DNA of 64,000 bases from Pedobacter sp. PAMC26386 (GTDB lineage: Bacteria > Bacteroidota > Bacteroidia > Sphingobacteriales > Sphingobacteriaceae): positions 558,001-622,000 of the forward strand of contig CP060294.1 in NCBI GenBank assembly GCA_014302835.1, read 5' to 3'. Under the pieces are notes generated by a model. It did not search any database. It saw nothing but the letters and a program-made list of their open reading frames with translations, and was not told the origin of the DNA. A program made the position numbers and the translations under genes. Below, piece after piece: positions 54,087 to 63,305 of this stretch; position 1 is the stretch's first letter; the number at the start of each line of letters is the position of its first letter.

Positions 54087-55922
54087 ATGGAAAAGAAAAT
54101 TAATCTGGAAATACATATTGATGATAAAGAGATTATTCATTTTAATTCTCTTAAGATTAGCCAGGCATTCAACCGTCATCATGAATTTGAACTGATTATA
54201 AATCAGGATGTAATCGAAGAAACGGGATCTTTCAAAATTGATCAGTCTAAATCATGGATTGGTAAGAGTTTTATCATCAGTATTGATCATGGTAATACAG
54301 CATTTAAGGGGTTGGTCTGTGAGGTAAACCTTTCTCAGAGCCACGGTCTAAGAGGAAATCTCATTATTAAAGGGTATTCTCCAACAATTTTATTGGAGAG
54401 TGGCGGAAATATGCTTTCTTTTAGTGATATGCAGTTAGATGGAATTGTAAAGAAGGTTACTTCGGGGCTTGCCAGTAACGATCTGGACCTATCGGTAAAA
54501 CCTGTTTACAAGGAAAACCTTAAATATATTACTCAGTTTAAGGAAAGCAATTTCAGCTTCATTAACAGGTTAAGCTCTGAATATGGGGAGTTTTTCTATT
54601 ACGATGGAAGAACACTTCATTTTGGTAAACCGTCTGAACAAAAATCTGTGAAACTTGTACATGGCCAGAATTTGAATGTCATGAATATGGCGGTTCGTAT
54701 TTTGCCTATGGGTTTCTCTTATTATTCGTACCGTTCTGAAGAAAACAGTACGCTGGATGCACAGGATCCAGGACATGTGGAAGGACTAAATGGTTTTTCT
54801 CAGCACGCGTTTCAGCAATCTTCTTCTGTTTTTGATAACAATGTAAACCATCCGGTTAAGCCGAGAGTAGAAAATAAAAATCAGTTGGACAAACTAGCTG
54901 GAAAACATAAGGCTGCAATGGCTTCTAATTTATCAGATATTACAGGTGAAAGTACTAATACAGCATTGAACATCGGAAGTATAGCTGATGTTTATGTCTC
55001 TCGTAAAAACGATTCCGGAGTATTTAATCAGGATTCTCTGAGTAAATTTTTAATTACAGAAATAACGCATCATATTGATGGTTTAAGCAGGTATACGAAT
55101 TCATTTAAAGGGGTTCCTGCAGACACTGAAGTGTTAACTGTTAATCTGGTTAATGTGCCTCAGGCAGAGTCTCAGGTGGCTATTGTTAAAGATAACAATG
55201 ATCCTTCTCAAACGGGCAGGATTAAGGTACAAATGTTATGGCAAAAAAATAATGCAACTACTGACTGGATCAGGGTACTGACGCCTGATGGTGGATCAAG
55301 TGAGCCTTTTTCTAAGAACAGGGGATATGTATTTATTCCTGAAGTTGGTGATCAGGTAATTGTCGGATTTAGGTATAATGACCCGGACAGACCATTTGTA
55401 ATGGGAAGTATTTTCCAGGGTTCTACTGGAGCCGGTGGTTCTGATGCGAACCATTTGAAAAGGATTGCGACAAGAAGCGGGCATTTAGTTGAGTTTAACG
55501 ATGGGCCGTCTGGTCATGGGATAACGATTACGGATATCAATAAAAATATTATTCATATCGATACTGCGGGAAATAATATTACGATTACGGCAAATGAGAA
55601 TCTAAATATCAATGCCAAAAATATTTTCATTAATGCGCAGGAAAATATCACAATCGTTGCGGGGATGAATATAGATACAAATGCGGGGCAGAATATGTCT
55701 GATGCTGCGGGTAAGAATATGAGTAAAATAGCGACGCATCAGTATTCTGTCATGGCTTCTGAAATTTCTGAAGTTGCTACTGAATCTTTTAATACAGAGG
55801 CTACAAATATCAGTAAATCGGCGGCTGGAGATCTCTCTTACGGAAGTAGTGGGGGAAGTGTAACCAAGCATGCTGATAAATTGATTAATAATAATAGTGG
55901 AGAGAAAAGTAACCTGCATTAA
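54087..55922 (+). CDS. vgrG: T6SS spike protein VgrG (TssI)
   Basis: This 611-residue protein has the gp27-like N-terminal fold (about 1-345; FKESNFSFINRLSSEYGEFF is the typical motif), the gp5 OB domain (about 370-455; SQTGRIKVQMLWQ and FIPEVGDQVIVGFRYNDPDR) and a C-terminal beta-helix-like repeat region (ITITANENLNINAKNIFI, in part). It is the puncturing tip that carries effectors. It is followed after 2 bases by the DUF2235 gene, so the lipase is probably its cargo. Confidence 0.93.
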   Translation: MEKKINLEIHIDDKEIIHFNSLKISQAFNRHHEFELIINQDVIEETGSFKIDQSKSWIGKSFIISIDHGNTAFKGLVCEVNLSQSHGLRGNLIIKGYSPTILLESGGNMLSFSDMQLDGIVKKVTSGLASNDLDLSVKPVYKENLKYITQFKESNFSFINRLSSEYGEFFYYDGRTLHFGKPSEQKSVKLVHGQNLNVMNMAVRILPMGFSYYSYRSEENSTLDAQDPGHVEGLNGFSQHAFQQSSSVFDNNVNHPVKPRVENKNQLDKLAGKHKAAMASNLSDITGESTNTALNIGSIADVYVSRKNDSGVFNQDSLSKFLITEITHHIDGLSRYTNSFKGVPADTEVLTVNLVNVPQAESQVAIVKDNNDPSQTGRIKVQMLWQKNNATTDWIRVLTPDGGSSEPFSKNRGYVFIPEVGDQVIVGFRYNDPDRPFVMGSIFQGSTGAGGSDANHLKRIATRSGHLVEFNDGPSGHGITITDINKNIIHIDTAGNNITITANENLNINAKNIFINAQENITIVAGMNIDTNAGQNMSDAAGKNMSKIATHQYSVMASEISEVATESFNTEATNISKSAAGDLSYGSSGGSVTKHADKLINNNSGEKSNLH

Positions 55923-55924
55923 TT

Positions 55925-57571
55925 ATGATAAAAGGGAACATAACAAAGATTTCTTATGGTTCATTTAAAGAAATTGCTAAGGCTGAACATGTTTCTTTTG
56001 CCAAGAATATCAATACTGATGCTGCGGGTAAGATAAACGAGACAGCTAAAGAAGGGATCGTTTATGGAGAACCTATCAAAAGGGAGGGAGCCAAAAGTGA
56101 TTACATCAATGTGGTCATTGGTTTGTTCTTTGATGGTACGAGCAATAATAGGACAAATGTTGATGCGAGAATGAAGCAGACGGATGCTTATCTGGCAAAA
56201 ACGGATTGGTTGAGTAAAAGGGATGGGAGTAATTCCAGTTATGAGAATGACCATACTAATGTTGATAAGCTTGAAAAGATTTATCCGAAAATCAAGAGTA
56301 AGTATTTTTCTATCTATATAGAAGGGATTGGTACAGAGGATAATAAAGGGGATTTTACAGCTGGTCAGGGTTTCGGGATTGGAGGCACAGGGATTCCTGC
56401 AAAAGTTAAGATAGCTTGCAGAAAGGCAGTTGATAGCTTACTGGAATATGCTGAAGGAGGCGGATTAAAAATTAATGAAATCTCGATAGACCTTTTTGGA
56501 TTCAGCCGCGGGGCAGCTGCTGCAAGATATTGTGCTCATGAATTGACTAAACCTGAAACTGAAGAAAGACTATATTTTGCGGCTAAGGGGAATAAACAAT
56601 ACTATATTTCACCCAATGATCATAAACCGGTTTATTTAATCAACCCTCCAGAATCCTATTTTGGTGATCCTAAAAAACATTTAACTACAAAAAATCCAGC
56701 AAAAGGTTTTTTTGGTCAGTATATGGCAGCCAGTCGAATTGAATTTTTAAACTTTAAACTACGTTTTGGTGGATTATTTGATTCAGTTTCAGCTTATGGA
56801 TGGGATCACACTGATGATGTAGAAGAACTTTTCCAGAACTCAATAGACCGGATGGCTCATGTTGTTCATCTTACAGCAGCAGATGAGCATAGAAAGAAAT
56901 TTGAATTGACTCATGTTGGTAAGGGAATTGAGCTCTCATTTCCTGGGGTGCACTCTGATATTGGAGGAGGTTATGTAAATAATGCGATAGAAAAGGATGT
57001 TGCGCTCATAGAAGAGAGGGACAATACCATAGAAGAATTAGCTCGAATTATCAATAAGGAGAAGCATAGACTAATTGAACAGGGTTGGTATAAGGCAGAG
57101 CAGATGAGAAATTATGGTTCTTATAAAGTGTTTGGTACAAGAAAACTAAGCAATCAATATAGTTTAGTATCACTTCATATCATGAAAGATTTTTGTGTTT
57201 CGAAATGTAATATTCCCTTTGATGAGGGAATATTAGAAGATGACTATTCTATCCCTACCGTTGCTGATGACTCGTTGCTGGATATGAGTAAGGTTTATGA
57301 AAGGCTTAAGTATTATGCCCTCAAAAATAATAGGGCGTCAATGATTTTTTATACCAATAAAGAATTCATGCATTTCAGAGCGTTACTAGATAGTAAGCAA
57401 ATGTCTGTTGATGATTTTAATAGACGTGCTAATGATCATAATATGTTATTGCAGCTTAGGAACCGTTATCTTCATTGGTCTGCTAGCTGGGATGGACTTG
57501 GAATGGAGCCAAGGATAAACAAAGAGGGAAACAGAGAACGAGTTGTTTTTAATCTCTCCCAAAAGAAATAG
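55925..57571 (+). CDS. DUF2235 alpha/beta hydrolase, Tle1-like phospholipase effector
   Basis: The 548-residue protein has the DUF2235 core: GLFFDGTSNNRTN (about 66-78), the nucleophile elbow GFSRGAAAARY (Ser about 194 in GxSxG), LFDSVSAYGWD (Asp about 286) and GVHSDIGGGYVN (His/Asp about 343-345). In Proteobacteria, Tle1 lipases of this family attack phosphatidylethanolamine in target membranes. It starts 2 bases after vgrG and is followed by a lipoprotein that may be its immunity. Substrate and delivery are inferred from family and context. Confidence 0.85.
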   Translation: MIKGNITKISYGSFKEIAKAEHVSFAKNINTDAAGKINETAKEGIVYGEPIKREGAKSDYINVVIGLFFDGTSNNRTNVDARMKQTDAYLAKTDWLSKRDGSNSSYENDHTNVDKLEKIYPKIKSKYFSIYIEGIGTEDNKGDFTAGQGFGIGGTGIPAKVKIACRKAVDSLLEYAEGGGLKINEISIDLFGFSRGAAAARYCAHELTKPETEERLYFAAKGNKQYYISPNDHKPVYLINPPESYFGDPKKHLTTKNPAKGFFGQYMAASRIEFLNFKLRFGGLFDSVSAYGWDHTDDVEELFQNSIDRMAHVVHLTAADEHRKKFELTHVGKGIELSFPGVHSDIGGGYVNNAIEKDVALIEERDNTIEELARIINKEKHRLIEQGWYKAEQMRNYGSYKVFGTRKLSNQYSLVSLHIMKDFCVSKCNIPFDEGILEDDYSIPTVADDSLLDMSKVYERLKYYALKNNRASMIFYTNKEFMHFRALLDSKQMSVDDFNRRANDHNMLLQLRNRYLHWSASWDGLGMEPRINKEGNRERVVFNLSQKK

Positions 57572-57574
57572 ACG

Positions 57575-58579
57575 ATGAGGAAATGTTTAATATTAATATT
57601 ATGGTGCACTTTAGGTGTCACCTTTAGTTCCTGCCAACAGAAAATGAATAAATACGAATGGATACCTACAGAGTGTGCGCCGGAAAATTACCCAGTAAGA
57701 GTTTATGATGGTAATTTCTTTTATGGGGATAATAAAAAGATCTATATTCCTAATGGCAGATTAGTTAATTATGGATGGGGGGAAACGGGCTCTATAAATA
57801 TTGCTGGTGAAGAGATGAAAGAGGCGCCCGATAGGTTGGAAATTACCTGGATTTCTTTTACTGAAAATATAACTTATACTGGGCAGTTTAAATTGGATAG
57901 AGAAAAGATAGATTCCTTATTTAAGAAAGGTTATGGCGTAGCTGTTGAGGATCAAAAGCATAAAACCTTTGATAAACTAAAAGTGGGAATGGCTCCTGGG
58001 GGATTTGTTGTGGTTTGGATTTCGGGTGGTGCAAGACAGGTAGAGGTGGGGAGTTTTCAGGCTCATGCAACGACCAATGTGAATTGGAAAAGAGAGCTTC
58101 CGGATATGAAAATTTCTATGGAAGAATATGTCGCTCACCGTGTTGCAGCTTTGCCTGTGGAGATTCAGGAACAAGTCAAAAATCGCACTATACCTTTTGA
58201 TCCATGGAAAAATTGGAGAAAACGTTATAACTGGCATGCAGTAATTAATGAAGAATGCCGTCCGGAGACCTTGTTTACTGAATATTTTAATGAAGAGCAG
58301 ACACTAAACGCAGCAAATGGAAAAGTAGATCCTGAAATCTCTGAGCTTGCTGTACCAAAGCGGATGTATATTTTCTGGACGAATAAAAAGAACGAATCCA
58401 TGCGTACCGATTTTAATTATGATGAGCAGGAGGTTACTGCTGCTTTTGCAGAAATTAAAGATCATGCAGAGTTGAATATTAGTGTCAATCCTGAAGATTA
58501 TGAGGTATTAATCAAGCTTAAATCAAATAACAAAGAAATTATCTTAAATAAAACAAAGACTAAAACTGTACTCAGGTAA
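57575..58579 (+). CDS. DUF2931-type lipoprotein, candidate lipase immunity
   Basis: This 334-residue lipoprotein has signal and lipobox (VTFSSC, Cys about 20) and aromatic, beta-rich domains of the DUF2931 type (WISFTENITYTGQFKLD, MYIFWTNKKNESM). Such lipoproteins often lie beside DUF2235/Tle1 genes. Because phospholipase effectors act in the periplasm, periplasmic lipoproteins are the usual immunity form, so this is the natural candidate. It begins 3 bases after the lipase gene. Confidence 0.65.
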   Translation: MRKCLILILWCTLGVTFSSCQQKMNKYEWIPTECAPENYPVRVYDGNFFYGDNKKIYIPNGRLVNYGWGETGSINIAGEEMKEAPDRLEITWISFTENITYTGQFKLDREKIDSLFKKGYGVAVEDQKHKTFDKLKVGMAPGGFVVVWISGGARQVEVGSFQAHATTNVNWKRELPDMKISMEEYVAHRVAALPVEIQEQVKNRTIPFDPWKNWRKRYNWHAVINEECRPETLFTEYFNEEQTLNAANGKVDPEISELAVPKRMYIFWTNKKNESMRTDFNYDEQEVTAAFAEIKDHAELNISVNPEDYEVLIKLKSNNKEIILNKTKTKTVLR

Positions 58580-58594
58580 TAAGACCATATAACA

Positions 58595-59626
58595 ATGGAA
58601 ACCAGAAATGTAGATGAACCCATATTAGTTAATTTCTCAGCTAAACATTCTTTGTTACTGAAATTGATTGCTCCTCATTTTAGTAGGAAATACGGGTTTG
58701 CTGTTTCTTTCTTGGATGGTACTGAAAAAAACAGACTCAAATATGAAGTTGAGGTATCCTACCTGAGAACCATACCAGAGGAGGCAAGAATATTTAAAAT
58801 AGACAGGTTATCGACCGTTTATATTGACGATACTGAACCGGATTTATTGGTTGATCAACTTGCGTATGAAACAGGTAAAGTGTTCTATCCCCTGATCGCA
58901 GAAATAGATTTTGATGGTAAATTCATAGGTATTGGTAATATAGAAGAAATTCAGGAAAGATGGATCAAATTAAGAGAGGAAATATCAGAATACTTTGTTG
59001 GAGAAGAAGTAGAAAGATATCTTGAATTAATGGATGAAGCTATAGCTGATGAAGAGCTACTACATGAGTCTATAGAGAATGACTTTTTTATTCATACTTA
59101 TTTTTCTAATATCTATAAGTCTTACACATCATCATTGGTGGTTGAAGAAGACATGTCTTTTCCTATCGCTGGTAAGGGGGAACCTGTGAATTTTAAAGTG
59201 ACAACAGAAGCCGCTGGCATCTTAAATAGCTTTGACACTATTGAACTTAATTGTACAGGGGTAACAAGGGACGAAAGAAGCGCTCAGGATATTGAGCAGG
59301 AACAGTGTTTTCCTATTCACAAATTAAATGAACCTTCAGTGGATTCAGTGAAGGGTTCATATGAGGCATTATATATTTTACATAAAGATACAAAAGCCAT
59401 TGAATCTGTAGTTGCAAAATGGAAGCTGGAATTAAAAGTTGTTAGGGAGATCGAGGTTAAGATTTTTGAGATAGAAACAGAAGCCTCTATGGTTGCACAG
59501 ACAATTAAGGTTAAGAGTGATGAATCTCCATTATTTTATATTGATGGTGGGAATTATTCTTCGGCTCCCAAAGAGGGTTTAATAGATAAACTAAAAAAGA
59601 TAATGCCATGGCAGAGAAACACATAA
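58595..59626 (+). CDS. Hypothetical 343-residue protein, possible PAAR/effector adaptor
   Basis: This 343-residue protein has no signal sequence and no TM helix. It is very acidic in the middle (DEPILVNFSAKHSLLLKL at the start, then EEVERYLELMDEAIADEELL) and ends in a basic segment. I recognise no family. It overlaps the DUF4280 PAAR-like gene by 19 bases, which indicates coupling with the spike and a role such as chaperone or adaptor. No catalytic signature is visible. Confidence 0.55.
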   Translation: METRNVDEPILVNFSAKHSLLLKLIAPHFSRKYGFAVSFLDGTEKNRLKYEVEVSYLRTIPEEARIFKIDRLSTVYIDDTEPDLLVDQLAYETGKVFYPLIAEIDFDGKFIGIGNIEEIQERWIKLREEISEYFVGEEVERYLELMDEAIADEELLHESIENDFFIHTYFSNIYKSYTSSLVVEEDMSFPIAGKGEPVNFKVTTEAAGILNSFDTIELNCTGVTRDERSAQDIEQEQCFPIHKLNEPSVDSVKGSYEALYILHKDTKAIESVVAKWKLELKVVREIEVKIFEIETEASMVAQTIKVKSDESPLFYIDGGNYSSAPKEGLIDKLKKIMPWQRNT

Positions 59627-60084
59627 TTGTACAGGGCGCTACCTGCAGGTGTATGTTTGGTAATGTACCTGATAAGCTAAAGGTTTTGACCCATAAAAGG
59701 GAATATGCTAATGATAAGGATTCTGCAAAGAAATATATTGCAAGTACAAAAGACATTGGAAGCACTTTTGAAAAAAACACTTTCGGTTCATGTTCTAAAC
59801 AGAACAATAGACCGTGTACTGCTATCGTGACAGAATGGAAAGACTTTTATGAGAAAACTACCCTGACAAACGGAGGGAAGATCTTGTTAGAAAATAGTAC
59901 GGCTACCTGTCCTATAGGAGGAAGCGGTTGTATTTTGATTATAAACCATGGCCAGGTTGCTGAAGTTGGAAAGAAAAATTTTCAAAACGCTAAACCTGTT
60001 ATTGGAAATTCACTTAACCCAGCCGTAGATATCAGAAAAGTAAAAGATACGACAATTTACGGGGAAGGTATTATTTTAGAATAA
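59608..60084 (+). CDS. DUF4280 PAAR-like spike protein
   Basis: This 158-residue protein has the DUF4280 features: VQGATCRCMFGNVPDKLKV near the start, cysteines at about 13 and 15, SCSKQNNRPCTA and ATCPIGGSGCI, which form the metal-binding tip. DUF4280 proteins are PAAR-like caps that sharpen the VgrG spike and recruit effectors. Its start lies inside the upstream gene; the 754-residue protein follows 6 bases later and is probably its cargo. Confidence 0.83.
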   Translation: MAEKHIIVQGATCRCMFGNVPDKLKVLTHKREYANDKDSAKKYIASTKDIGSTFEKNTFGSCSKQNNRPCTAIVTEWKDFYEKTTLTNGGKILLENSTATCPIGGSGCILIINHGQVAEVGKKNFQNAKPVIGNSLNPAVDIRKVKDTTIYGEGIILE

Positions 60085-60090
60085 ACGGGA

Positions 60091-62355
60091 ATGACTAAAC
60101 ACGTTAAGCAGACAGCTAAAGTTAAGCGAACACGCAAAAGCGCCAAACCTACCTCCAAGGGTGTTAAAAAGGTGGAGTACGCTGGTAATGAAAATTATCC
60201 GTTAATGGGTGGGGGCCGTATTGTGGTCATTGATGGCGACAAACCTGAGCCTTTTAAGGTTTCCGAATGGGTTGAAGGAACAACAAAAGAAGATCAGAAC
60301 CGCACAACCTGGTTCCTTCACAACAGTAAAAGAACCCAGCTTATTAAAACATATGAAGTTAAAGGCTGGATTTTATCATTGACTATTCCGAAAAAGTTAT
60401 GCGGAAGTGATTCTGTGTATTATCTGGAAGCTGCAGTTTTAGGAAAGCCTGATAAGAAAAATCCATCGGGGTTATTAATCAGAGGTTATTGCCCTCCCGT
60501 AATTAAAACTTCAAAATGGAGTACACGTTTGGGCGGAGATAATATAAAGAACGGCACCCCTGTTAGCTATGGACAGGATGTATTTCTTCATTTGGAGACA
60601 GAAGGCATCAATAATGCATCACTGATTGTTGAGATTTACAATAAACAATTAGGTGAGGATAAGCAAATTGGTGTTTATACGGGGGTTCAAGTTGAAGAGG
60701 GTGAAGTAAACTTGCAAATCAAAAATACTTTTTCCTGGATGGGGAAAGTTACACGTCTTCAGAAATCTGAGAGTTTTTATATCAAAGTGAAAAATGGAGA
60801 CACTTATATACTGGATGAAAAAAAACAGGCGCCACATGCTGTTTACTTGGTTTTTGATAATAATATTGTTAGTAAAAAGGATGAGCCAGCTTCTAATAAT
60901 AGCCCTGTTAAAACTGGAGAAGTTAAAGTAGCAAAGAATGAATTTGACCATTGTAAATATACTTCTATTGTAATCAGAGAAAACAAAAGAGAAGTGCCAG
61001 TATTTGAAGAAGGAGCAGAAGGTAATGGTGTAATTCCTGTCTTTGAAGTTGTTGCCGGTAATAATGAGAAAGGATTGAAAAAAATCAGTATTACACTAGA
61101 AGGTGCGGATGTAACCAGGTGTAAGGCGAAGCCGAAACATGATGCAAATACCATGTTTACTTTTGATGAAGATATTAAAAAATGGGTACCTACAGCAACT
61201 ACTAATGTATTGTCAATGAATCTCGGTTATGATTATTCATGGATGCACAGAATTGCCGGGGCCACGATGATTATCTTTTTATGGCCAAAAAGAGAAGGTG
61301 CAGTTCAGAAGCACCTGATTAAAGCAAATACTTGCCGCTATAGTTATGTAATTCCTATTCATGTTTATCCAGATATAGAATGGGAACTCAATTTTAATTA
61401 TAATGCCGCAAATCCACTTTATTATGGCGATTCATGGCAGAAAATGACCCAGCACAGGGTAGGGGATGCCTTTAGTAAAACTCAGGCCGCAAGCGTTGAA
61501 GGGTACGATGGTAAATTCGTTTCGCAGTTTAGTCTTGTATTGGCCGGAAAATTCAATGCTGGGCTGATTAAGGTCGAATTGGGCTATCAATATGAAGCTA
61601 CAATCAGATCCTTCCTTAATGTTTTTATGAAAGCTAAACGTATTGCAGATGCTGTATCTCACAAGGATCTGTCTGATAGTGTTATACTTAGCGGGCTGCT
61701 TAAAAACCCATTTACGCTGGAAATTGAGTATCCGAAAATCTCTATCGGGATTGGATGGAAACTGGAGGCTAATGCAGCAACCAAGGAAAAAGTCGTACTA
61801 ATGGCAGAGGGCAAGATAGGTTTTTACCCACTTTTAGCAGGAACTGGAAAACTTGATCTGATCGCGCTTGCAGGGAAACTTCCAGTTGTCGGACAGGTCA
61901 TAAATCTATTGGAGTGGACAGCGAAGATATTGAGTGCTAAACCTGTTTTTGAATTGGCAGCTGTTGGTGAGATCAATACCGGAATAGAACTCAAGAAGAA
62001 TTTCGACAAGGCAGGGACTGATTTTGAGATAGCAGTTTCTGGAAAATTTGGACTAAGAATTGAGATTTCTATAAAAGCCTCAGGAAAAGTTGATGCGGTT
62101 ATCTTTTCTGCAAACTATTCTTATGAAGGATCAGGCGTAGCAGAAAGCTATTTTCTACCGAAAGTATCTGGAGGTACAGATAATCTTGGGGCCTATCTCA
62201 ATGCTAGCATGGATTTTAGTGGAGTAACCATTATATTAGTGATCAAAGGTACTTTTGGAAAATCGAGCAGGGCAAAAGAAGTTAAAATTGACCTGATAGA
62301 TAAGAAGGAAAATATCCTCAAAGGACAATATTATTTTATAAAAAACGATAAATAG
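60091..62355 (+). CDS. Uncharacterised 754-residue protein, candidate T6SS effector
   Basis: The protein has a basic N-terminus (KHVKQTAKVKRTRKSAKPTS), beta-rich Ig-like blocks (about 60-440) and a C-terminal region of alternating beta strands with Gly/Ala (about 500-750, for example IKASGKVDAVIFSANYSYEG). A hydrophobic helix-prone stretch (LIALAGKLPVVGQVINLLEW) lies at about 590-610. No enzyme motif is seen. It follows the PAAR gene and precedes a lipoprotein, the effector-immunity order. A membrane-active, pore-forming role is a guess from the C-terminal pattern. Confidence 0.55.
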   Translation: MTKHVKQTAKVKRTRKSAKPTSKGVKKVEYAGNENYPLMGGGRIVVIDGDKPEPFKVSEWVEGTTKEDQNRTTWFLHNSKRTQLIKTYEVKGWILSLTIPKKLCGSDSVYYLEAAVLGKPDKKNPSGLLIRGYCPPVIKTSKWSTRLGGDNIKNGTPVSYGQDVFLHLETEGINNASLIVEIYNKQLGEDKQIGVYTGVQVEEGEVNLQIKNTFSWMGKVTRLQKSESFYIKVKNGDTYILDEKKQAPHAVYLVFDNNIVSKKDEPASNNSPVKTGEVKVAKNEFDHCKYTSIVIRENKREVPVFEEGAEGNGVIPVFEVVAGNNEKGLKKISITLEGADVTRCKAKPKHDANTMFTFDEDIKKWVPTATTNVLSMNLGYDYSWMHRIAGATMIIFLWPKREGAVQKHLIKANTCRYSYVIPIHVYPDIEWELNFNYNAANPLYYGDSWQKMTQHRVGDAFSKTQAASVEGYDGKFVSQFSLVLAGKFNAGLIKVELGYQYEATIRSFLNVFMKAKRIADAVSHKDLSDSVILSGLLKNPFTLEIEYPKISIGIGWKLEANAATKEKVVLMAEGKIGFYPLLAGTGKLDLIALAGKLPVVGQVINLLEWTAKILSAKPVFELAAVGEINTGIELKKNFDKAGTDFEIAVSGKFGLRIEISIKASGKVDAVIFSANYSYEGSGVAESYFLPKVSGGTDNLGAYLNASMDFSGVTIILVIKGTFGKSSRAKEVKIDLIDKKENILKGQYYFIKNDK

Positions 62356-62357
62356 TT

Positions 62358-63284
62358 ATGTTTATTAAACGATTCTTTATGATTTTATACGGGAGTTTTT
62401 TTCTATTAAACTCAGCCTGTACACAAGAAAATAAAACCAATATTAAAAAAGAACAAAAAATGACAAATGAAGCTCCCTCTAAAGTAAACAGTTATAGTGT
62501 ACATCCTTATTATGCTGTACAGATAAATAAAGGTGGTTGTACTTTTGAAACGCTTGTGAATGACCTTCACCATTATAGTTACATGAAAAAAGGGGGATTC
62601 TCTTCTTTAGTTCCTCTTAATCTTAATATTCTTAAATCTGGAAAACAGACAATGAAACTCAAAGTTTTTCCTGATCAGGGAAAGACTAGGTTTGATGACG
62701 AAAGTTATATGGATATAGAAATTCGCTGTTTTAAGGATGTAGCGGATCAGACAGGTGACTTTACTTCCGTTTTGAAATTTTCTCTGCCTAAAGAGGTTAA
62801 AGAAAAGGGATTGCCATATTTTGAAATTGAACTTCCTTTTGTAGCTTCTGTGCCCTATGATCACAGTGAAAGATTAGTGAATGCTGAAGTTTTAAAGAAA
62901 GATAAGGCTACTGAAGATAAAATCATTGCAAAGTATAATGAAGTTAGAAAGCTAATAGAGAAGTTAGATGCCGGTGCTTTGAATAAACTTACCGCAGATA
63001 GGGATAATATTCTTGCAGATGTGTTTTACTATACACCTGATCAGGTTAAAGAATTGGCTGCCTCTACCGCTGGTGATCTTGAACCTGATGCTAAAGTTCA
63101 GCCTGTTGCAGATTATCAGATCGTTTATTATGCGGGAGGTAAGGTTGTTTCACTGGAACGCAGATCGGATAAGGGACCAATATTACATAGCATATTAAAT
63201 GCTGGAAAACCAAATAAGGAAATAATTAGTTTTGATATGATGTTTTATCAGCCTAAAGGAGCTGCGGATCTTAAGGCCTTTTAG
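62358..63284 (+). CDS. Uncharacterised lipoprotein, candidate immunity protein
   Basis: This 308-residue exported lipoprotein has a short signal (LYGSFFLLNSAC, Cys about 21) and a soluble domain with alternating beta and charged helices (LDAGALNKLTADRD). No family is recognised. It starts 3 bases after the 754-residue gene and mirrors the pairing of the DUF2235 lipase with the DUF2931 lipoprotein, which makes it the candidate immunity protein for the previous gene. Confidence 0.55.
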   Translation: MFIKRFFMILYGSFFLLNSACTQENKTNIKKEQKMTNEAPSKVNSYSVHPYYAVQINKGGCTFETLVNDLHHYSYMKKGGFSSLVPLNLNILKSGKQTMKLKVFPDQGKTRFDDESYMDIEIRCFKDVADQTGDFTSVLKFSLPKEVKEKGLPYFEIELPFVASVPYDHSERLVNAEVLKKDKATEDKIIAKYNEVRKLIEKLDAGALNKLTADRDNILADVFYYTPDQVKELAASTAGDLEPDAKVQPVADYQIVYYAGGKVVSLERRSDKGPILHSILNAGKPNKEIISFDMMFYQPKGAADLKAF

Positions 63285-63305
63285 GCCTTTGTTTAATCTT
63301 TTCTG

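Noticed and set aside
36316..63284. Contractile injection system of the extracellular (eCIS) type
   Set aside because: TssK, TssF, TssG, TssE, TssH with Hcp and membrane-anchored TssN/TssO-like proteins indicate a cell-anchored T6SS, and the eCIS genes for tail-length and fibre are missing.
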